From positions 62,001 to 126,000 of the forward strand of contig NZ_JALPVJ010000002.1 in the NCBI RefSeq assembly GCF_023544445.1: a DNA stretch of 64,000 bases, written 5' to 3'. Of the stretch, positions 52,406 to 60,508 are shown one piece after another. The notes beneath the pieces were generated by a model. That model had not been told where the DNA came from. It saw only the letters and a program-made list of their open reading frames with translations, and searched no databases. The position numbers and the translations under genes are program-made. This DNA comes from Actinoplanes sp. M2I2. Its GTDB lineage: Bacteria; Actinomycetota; Actinomycetes; Mycobacteriales; Micromonosporaceae. The first letter of the stretch is position 1; the number at the start of each line of letters is the position of its first letter.

Positions 52406-53800
52406 ATGACGGTCACCGACGCCGTACGGGCGTTGCGCGCGATGCTGGGGGAGCGGCTGCTCACGCCCGAGGGCGACGGTTTTCCGGCCGCCCGCCGGGT
52501 GTGGAACGCCGACGTGGACCGGCGGCCGGCCCTGATCGCCCGGTGCGGGGACGCCGCCGAGGTGAGCGCCGTCGTCCGGATCGCGCACGGGGAAGGCCTG
52601 CCGCTGTCGGTGCGGGCCGGCGGTCATGACTGGGCCGGGCGGGCCGTGCGCGACGGTGGGCTGGTGGTCGACCTGACCGGTCTGCGCCAGGTCACCCTCG
52701 ACGTGGACGGTCGCACGGCCGTCGCCCAGGGCGGCGCTCTGAGCGCCGAGGTGGTGGCCGCCGCGGCGCCGCACGGGCTGGTCGCGGTGACCGGGGTGGT
52801 CGGCGGTGTCGGCCTGGCCGGGCTGACCACCGGCGGCGGGTACGGGCCGCTGATCGGCCGCTACGGGCTGGCCGCGGACAATCTGCTCGGCGCTGACGTG
52901 GTGCTGGCCGACGGTCGTACGGTGGTGGCCGGGCCGGACGACGACGCCGACCTGTGGTGGGCGCTGCGCGGCGGTGGGGGCAACTTCGGTGTGGTGACCG
53001 CCCTGCGGCTGCGCCTGCACGAGGTTCGTACGGTGCTGGCCGGCATCCTCCTGTTCCCGGCGGCCGAGGGGCGGGCCGTGCTGGACGGTTACGCCGGGAT
53101 CGTGGCGACCGCGCCGGACGAGCTGACCGTCCTGACCGGCTTCCTGCCCGGGCCGGACGGTCCGATGGCTTTCCTCTGCCCGTTTTGGTGCGGCGACGAC
53201 CCGGCCGCGGGGGAGCGCGCGATCGCCCCGATGCGGTCGCTGGGACACCCGGTCCTCGACCGGATCGGGCCCATGCCGTACGCGGCGGCGCTGCAGATGT
53301 TCGACGCGAGCACCGTGCCGGGCAACCACTACCTGCTGCGCAGCCGCTGGCTGGCCGACGTGTCACCGGGCGCGGCCGCGGCGCTGACCGACGGCGCGTA
53401 CCGGGTGACCTCGCCCTTCTCGGCCCTGGTGGTCAACCACTTCCACGGTGCGGCGGCCCGGCGCGACCCGGCCGCGACGGCGTTCGCCCATCGCGCGCCG
53501 CACCACCCGGTCGAGATCATCGCCGCGTGGCCGCCGGACGACAGGCCTGAGCGGCATCGGGAGTGGGCCGACTCGATCGCCGAGGCGCTCGATCCGGTGG
53601 CGCTGCCCGGCGGCTATCCCAACCTGCTCGGCCCGGACGACGACCCGCGGGCCCGCGAGTCGTTCGGCGCCAACCTCGGCCGTCTGCTCGAGCTCAAGCG
53701 CCGGTACGACCCGTATGAGGTCTTCTCGGCCATCCCGGCGCTCATCGACCCGGCCGTCTCGCCGGCCGCGGGCGGCACCGCGGCGAGGCTCGCCGGCTGA
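52406..53800 (+). CDS. FAD-linked oxidase, berberine-bridge-enzyme-like
   Basis: A 464-residue oxidase. The FAD-binding type 4 domain contains LPLSVRAGGHDWAGRAVRDGGLVVDLTGLRQV, where the His after GG is the usual covalent FAD attachment. It continues TGVVGGVGLAGLTTGGGYGPLIGRYGLAADNLLGADVVLADG. The second covalent position (Cys in bicovalent members) is absent. The C-terminal BBE segment reads YPNLLGPDDDPRARESFGANLGRLLELKRRYDPYEVF. It oxidises alcohols or sugars using oxygen. There is no signal peptide. Its 3' end has been tandemly duplicated (see 53771-53837). Confidence 0.87.
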   Translation: MTVTDAVRALRAMLGERLLTPEGDGFPAARRVWNADVDRRPALIARCGDAAEVSAVVRIAHGEGLPLSVRAGGHDWAGRAVRDGGLVVDLTGLRQVTLDVDGRTAVAQGGALSAEVVAAAAPHGLVAVTGVVGGVGLAGLTTGGGYGPLIGRYGLAADNLLGADVVLADGRTVVAGPDDDADLWWALRGGGGNFGVVTALRLRLHEVRTVLAGILLFPAAEGRAVLDGYAGIVATAPDELTVLTGFLPGPDGPMAFLCPFWCGDDPAAGERAIAPMRSLGHPVLDRIGPMPYAAALQMFDASTVPGNHYLLRSRWLADVSPGAAAALTDGAYRVTSPFSALVVNHFHGAAARRDPAATAFAHRAPHHPVEIIAAWPPDDRPERHREWADSIAEALDPVALPGGYPNLLGPDDDPRARESFGANLGRLLELKRRYDPYEVFSAIPALIDPAVSPAAGGTAARLAG

Positions 53801-53837
53801 ACGTGGGCGGCGCCGCGGCGAGGCTCGCCGGCTGAAC
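53771..53837 (+). repeat. Tandem duplication of the oxidase 3' end
   Basis: Two 32-base copies (53771-53802 and 53806-53837) differ at one position. Each contains the final codons ...AARLAG and the TGA of the oxidase. The unit period is 35 bp. The second copy supplies the left arm of the terminator hairpin. Confidence 0.85.
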
Positions 53838-53851
53838 CAGCCGGCGAGCCT
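53821..53851 (+). terminator. Strong hairpin terminator after the oxidase
   Basis: Fourteen-base perfect arms AGGCTCGCCGGCTG / CAGCCGGCGAGCCT with a 3-base loop (AAC). It lies between convergent genes. Confidence 0.8.
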
Positions 53852-53860
53852 GTCGGACGG

Positions 53861-54154
53861 TCAGGGCGGTGGGCCCCGATGGTCGGTGCCGGTCGCCTCG
53901 TCCGGTGGTGCGGCTGCCGGGTCCGCCGCCGCAGGGTCCGGCGGCGGATCCGGACAGGATGTGCGCGGGGCCGGCGGGCCGGGTGGCGGCGCGGAGCCGG
54001 CCGGGTCCGGCCACGACGCGGCGATCAGGTCGTCGAACTCCGCCTGAACCAGGTCGGGGTCGCTGCTGACGAGCTCCGTGAACGCCTCGTCGAATCCGTG
54101 GTCCCACTCCGGCGACAACGCTGTCCGGGCCCGCGCCACGAGATTGTCGAGCAT
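53861..54154 (-). CDS. Hypothetical protein downstream of hsp18
   Basis: A 97-residue protein: an acidic helical N-terminal half (MLDNLVARARTALSPEWDHGFDEAFTELVSSDPDLVQAEFDDLIAASWP) and a Pro/Ala/Asp-rich tail that is likely disordered. GGTGAGAG lies directly before the ATG at 54154. It starts 36 bp after the small heat-shock gene on the same strand, so the two probably share a transcript. The family is not recognised. Confidence 0.65.
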   Translation of the reverse strand: MLDNLVARARTALSPEWDHGFDEAFTELVSSDPDLVQAEFDDLIAASWPDPAGSAPPPGPPAPRTSCPDPPPDPAAADPAAAPPDEATGTDHRGPPP

Positions 54155-54190
54155 CTCTCACCACCCGCCTTCGTCGTCCGGGCCACCGGG

Positions 54191-54637
54191 TCAGCCGGTG
54201 ATCACCTTCTGCTCGCCGGTCCGGCCGGCCGCCACTGCGACCTTGCGCGGCTTGGCCTTCTCGGCGATCGGGATCCGCACCACCAGGACCCCGTTCTCGT
54301 ACGCGGCGTCGATGTGCTCGGTGTCGAGGGCTTCGCCGAGGAACAGCTGCCGCGAGAACACGCCGAGCGGCCGCTCGGACAGCTGGGTGACAGCCTGGTC
54401 GCCGAGCTCGATGGGGCGGCGTTCGGCCCGCACGGTGAGAACGTTGCGTTCCACGTCGATGTCGATGCCGTCGGCGTTCACACCGGGAAGGTCGAACGCG
54501 ATCACGAGCTCGTCGCCGTTGCGGACGGCGTCGACGGGCATCGTCGTCGGACGGGTCCAGGTGCCGGCCTGCGTGGCCCCGAACAGCTGCTGGGCGAGCC
54601 GGTTGACCTCGGTGAAGGGTTCGCTGCGCATCAACAT
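54191..54637 (-). CDS. hsp18: Small heat shock protein, Hsp20/alpha-crystallin family
   Basis: A 148-residue holdase chaperone that binds unfolding proteins under heat stress. The alpha-crystallin domain spans about residues 35-130: DELVIAFDLPGVNADGIDIDVERNVLTVRAERRP, then GVFSRQLFLGEALDTEHIDAAYENGVLVVRIPIAEKAKPRKV. The ATG at 54637 has GGGAGGTGG upstream. The promoter region contains a GTCATC-5-GATGAC palindrome overlapping the predicted -35, as described for hsp18 of Streptomyces albus, and the divergent gene looks like its repressor. Confidence 0.92.
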   Translation of the reverse strand: MLMRSEPFTEVNRLAQQLFGATQAGTWTRPTTMPVDAVRNGDELVIAFDLPGVNADGIDIDVERNVLTVRAERRPIELGDQAVTQLSERPLGVFSRQLFLGEALDTEHIDAAYENGVLVVRIPIAEKAKPRKVAVAAGRTGEQKVITG

Positions 54638-54686
54638 GGATCCACCTCCCGCAATCTCGACTGTGTCGTCAATGCGCGATACAGCT

Positions 54687-54715
54687 TTTGTACCACGTCA
54701 TCGAGACGATGACAA
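54687..54715 (-). promoter_or_regulatory. hsp18 promoter with RheA-type operator
   Basis: On the minus strand, TTGTCA (54710-54715), a 17-bp spacer and TACAAA (54687-54692) form a good sigma70-type promoter. A perfect palindrome GTCATC-5-GATGAC (54697-54713 with its GTCATCG/CGATGAC arms) lies within the spacer and -35. It matches the TGTCATC-5-GATGACA element I recall for RheA of Streptomyces albus. A further CGATGACA half-site sits near 54734, just before the divergent gene. Confidence 0.75.
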
Positions 54716-54742
54716 GCGAGACGTCGTCTGTACGATGACAAA

Positions 54743-55384
54743 ATGACATCGGACACCGGAGCGGACCGGCGTGATCTGGCCGCGGTCACCGCGGCCCTGG
54801 TCGCCACCGCCGCATCCATCGAGCAGGCGGCCACCGACGACCCCCCGATCAGCCCGGCGCACCTGCTGGACTCCCTGGTCCTGCTGCGCTGGGCCCAATC
54901 CGAGCTGGCCGCCGTCGAACCGGTGCTGATCGCGGCCGCCCGGGCCGCCGGCGTCTCCTGGCAGAGCCTGGCCCCCGCGCTCGGGGTGGCCAGCCGCCAG
55001 GCCGCCGAGCGTCGCTATCTGCGCAGCACCTCCGCCGACCCGGATCGCCCGGACGCCACCCGTGACGCCCGGGTCCAGGCCGAACGTGACCGCCGTGCGG
55101 CGCACCGGGCCGTCACCCGGTGGGCCAACGACCACACCGCCGACCTGAGGCGGCTGGCCGGCCAGGTCACCGCCCTGACCGACCTGGGCGGGGCGGCCAC
55201 CGAGACCCTCGGCCGGCTGCACGACGCCCTCGGCGACGCGGACGCCGCGGCCCTTCCCGGCCTGCTCGCCGAGGCCCAGCCGCACCTTCCCCGCCATCCG
55301 GAACTGGCCGCCCAGATCGACGCGGTCACCGAGCGGGCCGCCGAGATCCGCCGCCGTCCGGCCCGCCGGCGCGACGAGCCCTGA
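54743..55384 (+). CDS. rheA: RheA-like heat-shock (hsp18) transcriptional repressor
   Basis: A 213-residue soluble helical protein, divergent from hsp18. An HTH-like segment lies at about residues 65-95 (AAARAAGVSWQSLAPALGVASRQAAERRYLR). The rest is Ala/Arg/Asp-rich helices (VTRWANDHTADLRRLAGQVTALTDLGGAATETLGRLHDALG). Position opposite hsp18, size and the shared operator fit RheA, the repressor of Streptomyces albus that loses DNA binding on heating. Identification rests on context and motif, not on alignment. The ATG at 54743 directly follows an operator half-site, so autorepression is likely. Confidence 0.68.
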   Translation: MTSDTGADRRDLAAVTAALVATAASIEQAATDDPPISPAHLLDSLVLLRWAQSELAAVEPVLIAAARAAGVSWQSLAPALGVASRQAAERRYLRSTSADPDRPDATRDARVQAERDRRAAHRAVTRWANDHTADLRRLAGQVTALTDLGGAATETLGRLHDALGDADAAALPGLLAEAQPHLPRHPELAAQIDAVTERAAEIRRRPARRRDEP

Positions 55385-55569
55385 GGATGTCCATCCGGCC
55401 GGCCGGATATCGCCCGCCGGAGTTCCTCGGAGACGTCGGGACGACCCGGTGGGAGCCGGCGCCGGCGCTCCATAGCGTCGGGTGACAGACGCGGCACCTC
55501 GCCCGCGTCGTCATCCGTCGGCGGCAGCGGGCAAGCCGGGCCGGCGACCTCATCGGGAGTGGGTGCGGC

Positions 55570-56319
55570 ATGAAACAGCTCGACGGCAGGACCGCGGTGG
55601 TCACCGGGGCGACCAGCGGCATCGGACTGGCGGCGGCCAGCCGGTTCGCGGCCGAGGGGGCGCACGTGTTCATCACCGGCCGGCGCAAGGACGCGCTCGA
55701 CGCGGCGATCGCCGAGATCGGCGCGGACAGCACCGGCATCCGGGGCGACGTCTCGGATCTGGCCGACCTCGACCGGCTCTTCGCGGCGGTCGCCCAGCAG
55801 GGCCGGCGCATCGACGTGCTGTTCGCCAACGCGGGCGGCGGTTCGTTCCGGCGTCTCGAGCAGGTCGACGAGCAGCACTTCGACGAGATCTTCGGCACCA
55901 ACGTCAAGGGGCTGCTGTTCACCGTGCAGAAGGCGCTGCCGCTGCTCAACGACGGCGCTTCGATCATTCTGACCGGCTCGACCAGCGCCAGCACGGGCAA
56001 CGAGGCCTTCGGGGTGTACGGCGCCTCCAAGGCCGCGGTGCGCGCCTTCGCCCGCACGTGGGCCAACGAGCTCAAGGGTCGCCGGATAAGGGTGAACACC
56101 CTCACGCCGGGCCCGACCGACACGCCCGGCATCACCGGTCTGGCCCCGGACGCCGACGGGGCCGACCAGCTCAGGAGCGCGCTCGCCGGTGGGGTGCCGC
56201 TGGGCCGGATGGGCCACCCCGACGAGATCGCCTCGGCCGCGCTGTTCCTGGCCGGCGACCAGAGCAGCTTCGTCAACGGCATCGAGCTGTTCGTCGACGG
56301 CGGCGCCAACCAGGTCTGA
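55570..56319 (+). CDS. Short-chain dehydrogenase/reductase
   Basis: A 249-residue classical SDR. Cofactor motif TGATSGIGLAAA (residues 12-23), FANAGGG (about 90), catalytic Ser in LTGSTSASTG, Tyr/Lys in YGASKAAVR, and the C-terminal PLGRMGHPDEIASAALFLAGDQSSFVNGIELFVDGGANQ. GGGAGTGGG precedes the ATG at 55570. It stands alone on this strand, 185 bp after rheA, and ends in a strong bidirectional hairpin. The substrate is unknown. Confidence 0.9.
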   Translation: MKQLDGRTAVVTGATSGIGLAAASRFAAEGAHVFITGRRKDALDAAIAEIGADSTGIRGDVSDLADLDRLFAAVAQQGRRIDVLFANAGGGSFRRLEQVDEQHFDEIFGTNVKGLLFTVQKALPLLNDGASIILTGSTSASTGNEAFGVYGASKAAVRAFARTWANELKGRRIRVNTLTPGPTDTPGITGLAPDADGADQLRSALAGGVPLGRMGHPDEIASAALFLAGDQSSFVNGIELFVDGGANQV

Positions 56320-56325
56320 GCAGCA

Positions 56326-56367
56326 CGGCGATGCGCCCGAGGGGTCGACCCCTCGGGCGCATCGCCG
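56326..56367. terminator. Very strong bidirectional hairpin terminator
   Basis: A perfect 19-bp stem with a TCGA loop (arms begin CGGCGATGCGCCCG and end CGGGCGCATCGCCG). It lies seven bases after the SDR stop and before the convergent cupin stop at 56383. Confidence 0.85.
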
Positions 56368-56382
56368 GTGCCGGCCGGCGGC

Positions 56383-56748
56383 TCAGTGCGTGAACGTGGC
56401 CAGCGACTGTCCGATCTCGACGATGTACGTCGAGAGCATCAGGCCGGTGTCGGGGCCCAGATCGGTGGCGTTGTGCGGGGTCCGGGGCGGGATCAGGAAG
56501 CCGTCACCGGGGTGCAGGGTCAGCGTCTCCTGGTCGCGGATCTCCATCCGGACCGTCCCGGCGACGATGTAACCGACCTCCTCGCCGGGGTGGATGTGCC
56601 ATCCGGACTGCACGCCGGCCGGGATCTCCGTGCGTACCTGGACGATCTCGCGGCCGGGGATGGACGAGCTCCGGCGCAGGGTCTCCGTGCGCTTGAGGGT
56701 GGCGGCGAGCTCGTCGGCCCGTGCGTTGTCGACAGCGTCGGCGGACAT
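56383..56748 (-). CDS. Cupin domain protein
   Basis: A 121-residue single-domain cupin. Motif 1 is GWHIHPGEEVGYIVAGTVRMEI and motif 2 is HPGDGFLIPPRTPHNA, giving two His, a Glu and a third His as metal ligands. I use the ATG at 56748 with AGGAGG 6 bases upstream. It is the last gene of a three-gene minus-strand operon behind two alpha/beta hydrolases (gap 16 bp). It could be an isomerase, dioxygenase or binding protein; the role is unknown. Confidence 0.85.
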   Translation of the reverse strand: MSADAVDNARADELAATLKRTETLRRSSSIPGREIVQVRTEIPAGVQSGWHIHPGEEVGYIVAGTVRMEIRDQETLTLHPGDGFLIPPRTPHNATDLGPDTGLMLSTYIVEIGQSLATFTH

Positions 56749-56764
56749 GAACAACCTCCTGAGG

Positions 56765-57673
56765 TCAAGAAATCGGGAACGCCGTCGGGCGGCGCCCGAG
56801 GAACGCGGACAGCGCGCCCGCGGTCGCCCCGGGCTCGTCCTCGACGACGAAGTGGCTGGTCGGCATGGCCTGGCCGGTGACGTCCTCGGCCCACGGCCGC
56901 CACACGTCGAGCACGTCGCCGTAGAAGCGCGGCAGGGCCCCGCCGGCGCTCCACAGCGCCAGCAGCGGGCAACTGATCTTCCGTACGCCCCGGTCGGCGT
57001 CGTCGTGGAGGCGGTCCACCGTCGCCCCGGCCCGGTAGTCCTCGCAGATGGCCCGGACGGTGCTCACGTCGTCGAGCAGGGCCCGGTAACCGGCCATCAG
57101 CTCGGCCGGGTACCGGTCCTTCGCCCGGCCCAGGCCGAGGGCCCGGACGTGGAAGTCGAAGAAGGCGTCCGGGTCGCCGGCGATGAGCCGCTCGGGCAAC
57201 GGCGAGGGCTGAGCCAGGAAAGCCCAGTGCCAGTAGCCGAGGGCGAGCTGGGCGTCGGCGCGGGCCCACACGTCGCCGGTGGGCACCACGTCGATGACCG
57301 CGACGGCGTCGACCCGGTCGGGGTGGTCCAGAGCCATCCGGTACGCGACCCGGCCGCCCCGGTCGTGCCCGGCCACCGCGAACCGGTCGTGACCGAGCAG
57401 ACCCATCGCCTGGACGAGGTCCTCGGCCAGGACCCGCTTCGAGTGGGGCACGTGGCCGGGCCCGGGCACCGGGCGGAAGGACGCCCCGTACCCGGGCAGG
57501 TCGGCCACGACGACGGTGAACCGGTCGGCCAGCCGGTCGGCCACCGAGTGCCACATGACGTGGGTCTGCGGATAGCCGTGGAGAAGCAGCAGCGGCGGAC
57601 CCTGCCCGCCGACCCGGGCGTAGATCTGCCCCCGGGCGGTGCGCAGGCCGTGCTGCGCGAAGCCGTCGAACAT
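56765..57673 (-). CDS. Alpha/beta hydrolase, haloacetate dehalogenase-like
   Basis: A 302-residue cytoplasmic hydrolase. The nucleophile is Asp in AVAGHDRGGRVAYRMALDHP, the signature of fluoroacetate/haloacetate dehalogenases and related epoxide hydrolases, not Ser. The oxyanion region is LLHGYPQTHVMWH, and FDFHVRALGLGRAKDRYP resembles the cap. The late His lies in TSHFVVEDEPG. It could cleave a carbon-halogen bond or an epoxide. It follows another hydrolase by 42 bp and precedes the cupin. Confidence 0.85.
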   Translation of the reverse strand: MFDGFAQHGLRTARGQIYARVGGQGPPLLLLHGYPQTHVMWHSVADRLADRFTVVVADLPGYGASFRPVPGPGHVPHSKRVLAEDLVQAMGLLGHDRFAVAGHDRGGRVAYRMALDHPDRVDAVAVIDVVPTGDVWARADAQLALGYWHWAFLAQPSPLPERLIAGDPDAFFDFHVRALGLGRAKDRYPAELMAGYRALLDDVSTVRAICEDYRAGATVDRLHDDADRGVRKISCPLLALWSAGGALPRFYGDVLDVWRPWAEDVTGQAMPTSHFVVEDEPGATAGALSAFLGRRPTAFPIS

Positions 57674-57715
57674 GACGCTCCTGTTCTTTCGGGATGGCTG
57701 TTGCCTTCGGGATGG

Positions 57716-58549
57716 CTATTTCGCGAGGAAGGCCAGCAGTTCGGCGTTGACCTCGTCGGCGTGGCTGAGAACCATGAGGTGCGGCCCGCCCTCGATCTCG
57801 ACGTAGTGGGCGGCGGGCAGGGCCGCGTGCATGCGGCGTCCCTGACCCTCGATCGACAGGATCCGGTCGGCCGTGCCGTGCAGCACCAGCGCCGGGACGT
57901 CGATCCGCTCGAGGTCGGTGCGGAAGTCGTCGAGCCAGGTCACCGGGCAGGCCCAGGTCGCCACCGGGGAGGCGTCGGCGCCGGCGTTCCACAGGTTCCG
58001 GACGGCCTCCTCGCTGACGCGCTTGCCGAGCAACTCGTCGAGGTTCAGCATGTCGCCGATGAGCCCGGTCAGCCAGGCCGGCCGGTCGTGCCGGATGGCC
58101 TGCTGGACGCCGTCGACGCCGGCCTGGTCGACACCGTTCGGATTGTCCGCCGACTTGGCGAACGAGGGAGCCAGGCTCTCGATGAACACGCAGGCCTTGA
58201 GCCGTTCGGTCCCGTTGACACCGATGTAGCGGGCGACCTCTCCGGTGCCCAGCGACAGCCCGACCAGGGTGACCTCCCGCAGGTCGAGAGTGGTCAGCAG
58301 CTTGTCGAGATCCGCGGCCAGCGTGTCGAAATCGTAGCCGCCGGCCGGCCGGCTGGACCGCCCGAAACCCCGCCGGTCGTACGTGATGACCCGGTGGCCG
58401 GCCTCCAGCAGCGTCTGGACCTGCGGCTCCCAGGAGCGGCTGTCGAACGGCCAGCCGCTGATCAGGACCACGGCCGGCCCGCTTCCGTGGTCCTCGTAGT
58501 AGAGGTCGATCGAGGTCGTGTTCTCCGTGCCGACGGTGATGGTGGCCAT
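57716..58549 (-). CDS. Alpha/beta hydrolase, non-haem chloroperoxidase-like
   Basis: A 277-residue hydrolase starting at the ATG at 58549 (GAGGAGC upstream). The layout ISGWPFDSRSWEPQ, YDRRGFGRSSRPAGGYDFDTLAADLDKLL, the Ser elbow GLSLGTGEVARYIG, LHGTADRILS and the late GGPHLMVLSHADEVN matches bacterial cofactor-free haloperoxidases/esterases. These perhydrolyse acids in the laboratory, but the natural role is usually ester or lactone hydrolysis. It heads the minus-strand operon and faces a divergent set of plus-strand hydrolases. Confidence 0.85.
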   Translation of the reverse strand: MATITVGTENTTSIDLYYEDHGSGPAVVLISGWPFDSRSWEPQVQTLLEAGHRVITYDRRGFGRSSRPAGGYDFDTLAADLDKLLTTLDLREVTLVGLSLGTGEVARYIGVNGTERLKACVFIESLAPSFAKSADNPNGVDQAGVDGVQQAIRHDRPAWLTGLIGDMLNLDELLGKRVSEEAVRNLWNAGADASPVATWACPVTWLDDFRTDLERIDVPALVLHGTADRILSIEGQGRRMHAALPAAHYVEIEGGPHLMVLSHADEVNAELLAFLAK

Positions 58550-58737
58550 GTGCGCTCCTCGGTTCTCGGTGTGCTCCCAACCTGGCAAAGGCCGCGGGCG
58601 CCGGACAGGCCGGTCGACCCGAGAACAGGGGGGTGCTGACCGGAAGAGAAGTCGGGCCGGCCCGATCGCTCCCGCCCCCACTGCTTGCGAGTCTCGGCTG
58701 GTCCGTCGTGGTGGCGGCAGTGATGGAGGGACAACAG

Positions 58738-59457
58738 ATGAAGCCGACGGTGATCCTCGTCCACGGTGCGTACGCCGAGTCGTCCAGCTGGAACGGGGTG
58801 CTGGAACCGCTGACGACCGCGGGGCACCGGGTGATCGCCTTCGCCACCCCGCTGCGAGGGGTGGCCACCGACGCGGCGCTGCTCAGCGACCTGCTGCGCT
58901 CGGTGCCGGGGCCGGTGGTGCTGGCCGGGCACTCCTACGGCGGCGCGGTCCTCACCAACGTCACCGCAGCCCCGGGCCAGGTGACCGCGGCCGTCTACAT
59001 CGCCGGCTTCGCCCTCGAGGCCGGTGAGAGCTGCGCCGCCGCCTCGTCCCTGGCGCCGGGATCGACGCTGGCCGAGACCCTCGTACCCGTGCCGCTGACC
59101 GCGGGCGGCGCCGACACCTACATCGCCGGGGAGAAGTACCACCACCAGTTCGCCGCCGACCTGCCCGCCGAGCAGGCCCGGCTGATGGCGGTCACGCAGC
59201 GCCCGGTCACCGACAGCGCCCTGAACGAACCGTCGGGCGCCGACCCGCTGTGGCGTTCGGTGCCGAGCTGGTTCCTGTTCGGCGAGCTCGACCACAACAT
59301 CCCGGCCGGCGCCCACCGGATCATGGCCGCCCGGGCCGAGGCCCGCAGCACGGTCGAGATCGCGGGCGCCTCGCACGTGGTCGGCATCTCGCATCCGGCC
59401 GAGACCGCGCGGCTCATCCTCGAGGCCGCGCGCAGCCCCGAGCTCGCGGGCGCCTGA
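58738..59457 (+). CDS. Alpha/beta hydrolase (AB37 esterase type)
   Basis: A 239-residue hydrolase starting at the ATG at 58738 with GGAGGG upstream. It begins KPTVILVHGAYAESSSWNGVL and has the Ser elbow AGHSYGGAVLTNV, Asp in FGELDHNIPA and His in ASHVVGISHPAETARLI. It belongs to the same subgroup as the hydrolase at 39094-39792. It is the first of a plus-strand group; the next gene follows after 41 bp. No signal peptide. The substrate is unknown. Confidence 0.84.
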   Translation: MKPTVILVHGAYAESSSWNGVLEPLTTAGHRVIAFATPLRGVATDAALLSDLLRSVPGPVVLAGHSYGGAVLTNVTAAPGQVTAAVYIAGFALEAGESCAAASSLAPGSTLAETLVPVPLTAGGADTYIAGEKYHHQFAADLPAEQARLMAVTQRPVTDSALNEPSGADPLWRSVPSWFLFGELDHNIPAGAHRIMAARAEARSTVEIAGASHVVGISHPAETARLILEAARSPELAGA

Positions 59458-59498
59458 TCCACGACCGACGTACCCGACGACGAAGGGCAGCAGATCAC

Positions 59499-60473
59499 AT
59501 GAACCAGCAGGCGAACGACGAGAACGACACGACCGGGCGGCGCGGGACCTCGCGCCGGACGGTGCTGGCCGCCGGGACGGGGGCCGCGCTGGGCGCGGCG
59601 GCCGTCGCCGGGGCCGGGGCGGCGCCGGCGGCCGCCGCGCCTCGCTCCGGCTCCGGCTCCGGCGGCACCCGCATCCCGGTGGCGCCGGGGGTGGAGGTCA
59701 ACATCGCCGACCTGAACGGCGGCCGGCGCGGCACGGTGGTCTTCGTGCCCGGCTGGCCGCTGGCCTCCACGGCCCTGGAGTACAACCTGCTCTTCCTGGC
59801 CGATCAGGGCTACCGGGCCATCGCCCTGGACCAGCGCGGCTTCGGGCTGTCCGACGCCCCGTACGGCCCGTACGGCTACGACGTCTGGGCCCGTGACATC
59901 CAGACGGTTCTGGAGGCGTTGTCCCTGCGGGACGTCACGCTCGTCGGCCACTCCATGGGCGGCGCGGTCGCGCTGCGCCACGCCTCCCGCTTCGGCAACC
60001 GCATCGGCAAGCTGGTGGTCGCCGAACCGGCGGCGCCACGCTTCGTCTACGGCCCGCAGTCGGCCGGCCTGGCCGCGGGCCTCCAGGCCCTGATCTCCGG
60101 CTACGCCGCCGACCGTACGGTGCCGGTCCGCGACCTGACGAAGAACTTCTTCGCCACCCACACCGACGTGGCCACCGATCCGTTCCTGCAGTTCTTCGAA
60201 CGGCAATGCCTGGACCAGGCCTCGTTGCCGGCCAGCCGGGCCGGCCTGATCGCGTTGCGCGACGACGACCTGACGGCCGACCTGGCCCGCATCAAGGTGC
60301 CGACCCGGGTGTTCCACGCGATCAACGACAAGATCCTGCCGCTGGACCACGGCCAGGCCGTGGCCGCGGGCATCCGCGGCGCCCGGCTGGTCACCTTCGC
60401 CACGGCCGGGCACGCCGTCTACGTCGACGAGAGGGACAAGTTCAACTCCGAACTGCTGTCCTTCATCCGCTGA
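59499..60473 (+). CDS. Tat-exported alpha/beta hydrolase
   Basis: A 324-residue protein starting at the ATG at 59499. The signal is of twin-arginine type (TSRRTVLAAGTGAALGAAAVAGAGAAPAAAA). The hydrolase domain has FVPGWPLASTALEYN, LDQRGFGLSDAPYGPYGYD, the Ser elbow GHSMGGAVAL and the late His in TAGHAVYVDERDKFNSELLSFI. It resembles the chloroperoxidase-like gene of the opposite operon but is exported. It is followed by a TDT-family channel 35 bp later, so the two may share a transcript. Confidence 0.84.
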   Translation: MNQQANDENDTTGRRGTSRRTVLAAGTGAALGAAAVAGAGAAPAAAAPRSGSGSGGTRIPVAPGVEVNIADLNGGRRGTVVFVPGWPLASTALEYNLLFLADQGYRAIALDQRGFGLSDAPYGPYGYDVWARDIQTVLEALSLRDVTLVGHSMGGAVALRHASRFGNRIGKLVVAEPAAPRFVYGPQSAGLAAGLQALISGYAADRTVPVRDLTKNFFATHTDVATDPFLQFFERQCLDQASLPASRAGLIALRDDDLTADLARIKVPTRVFHAINDKILPLDHGQAVAAGIRGARLVTFATAGHAVYVDERDKFNSELLSFIR

Positions 60474-60508
60474 GCCCGCCCTACGATCGCGAGTCCGAGG
60501 AGGACGCC

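Noticed and set aside
54638..54742. HAIR (HspR) or CIRCE (HrcA) heat-shock element in front of hsp18
   Set aside because: Neither CTTGAGT-7-ACTCAAG nor the CIRCE arms are present; the palindrome matches the RheA type instead.
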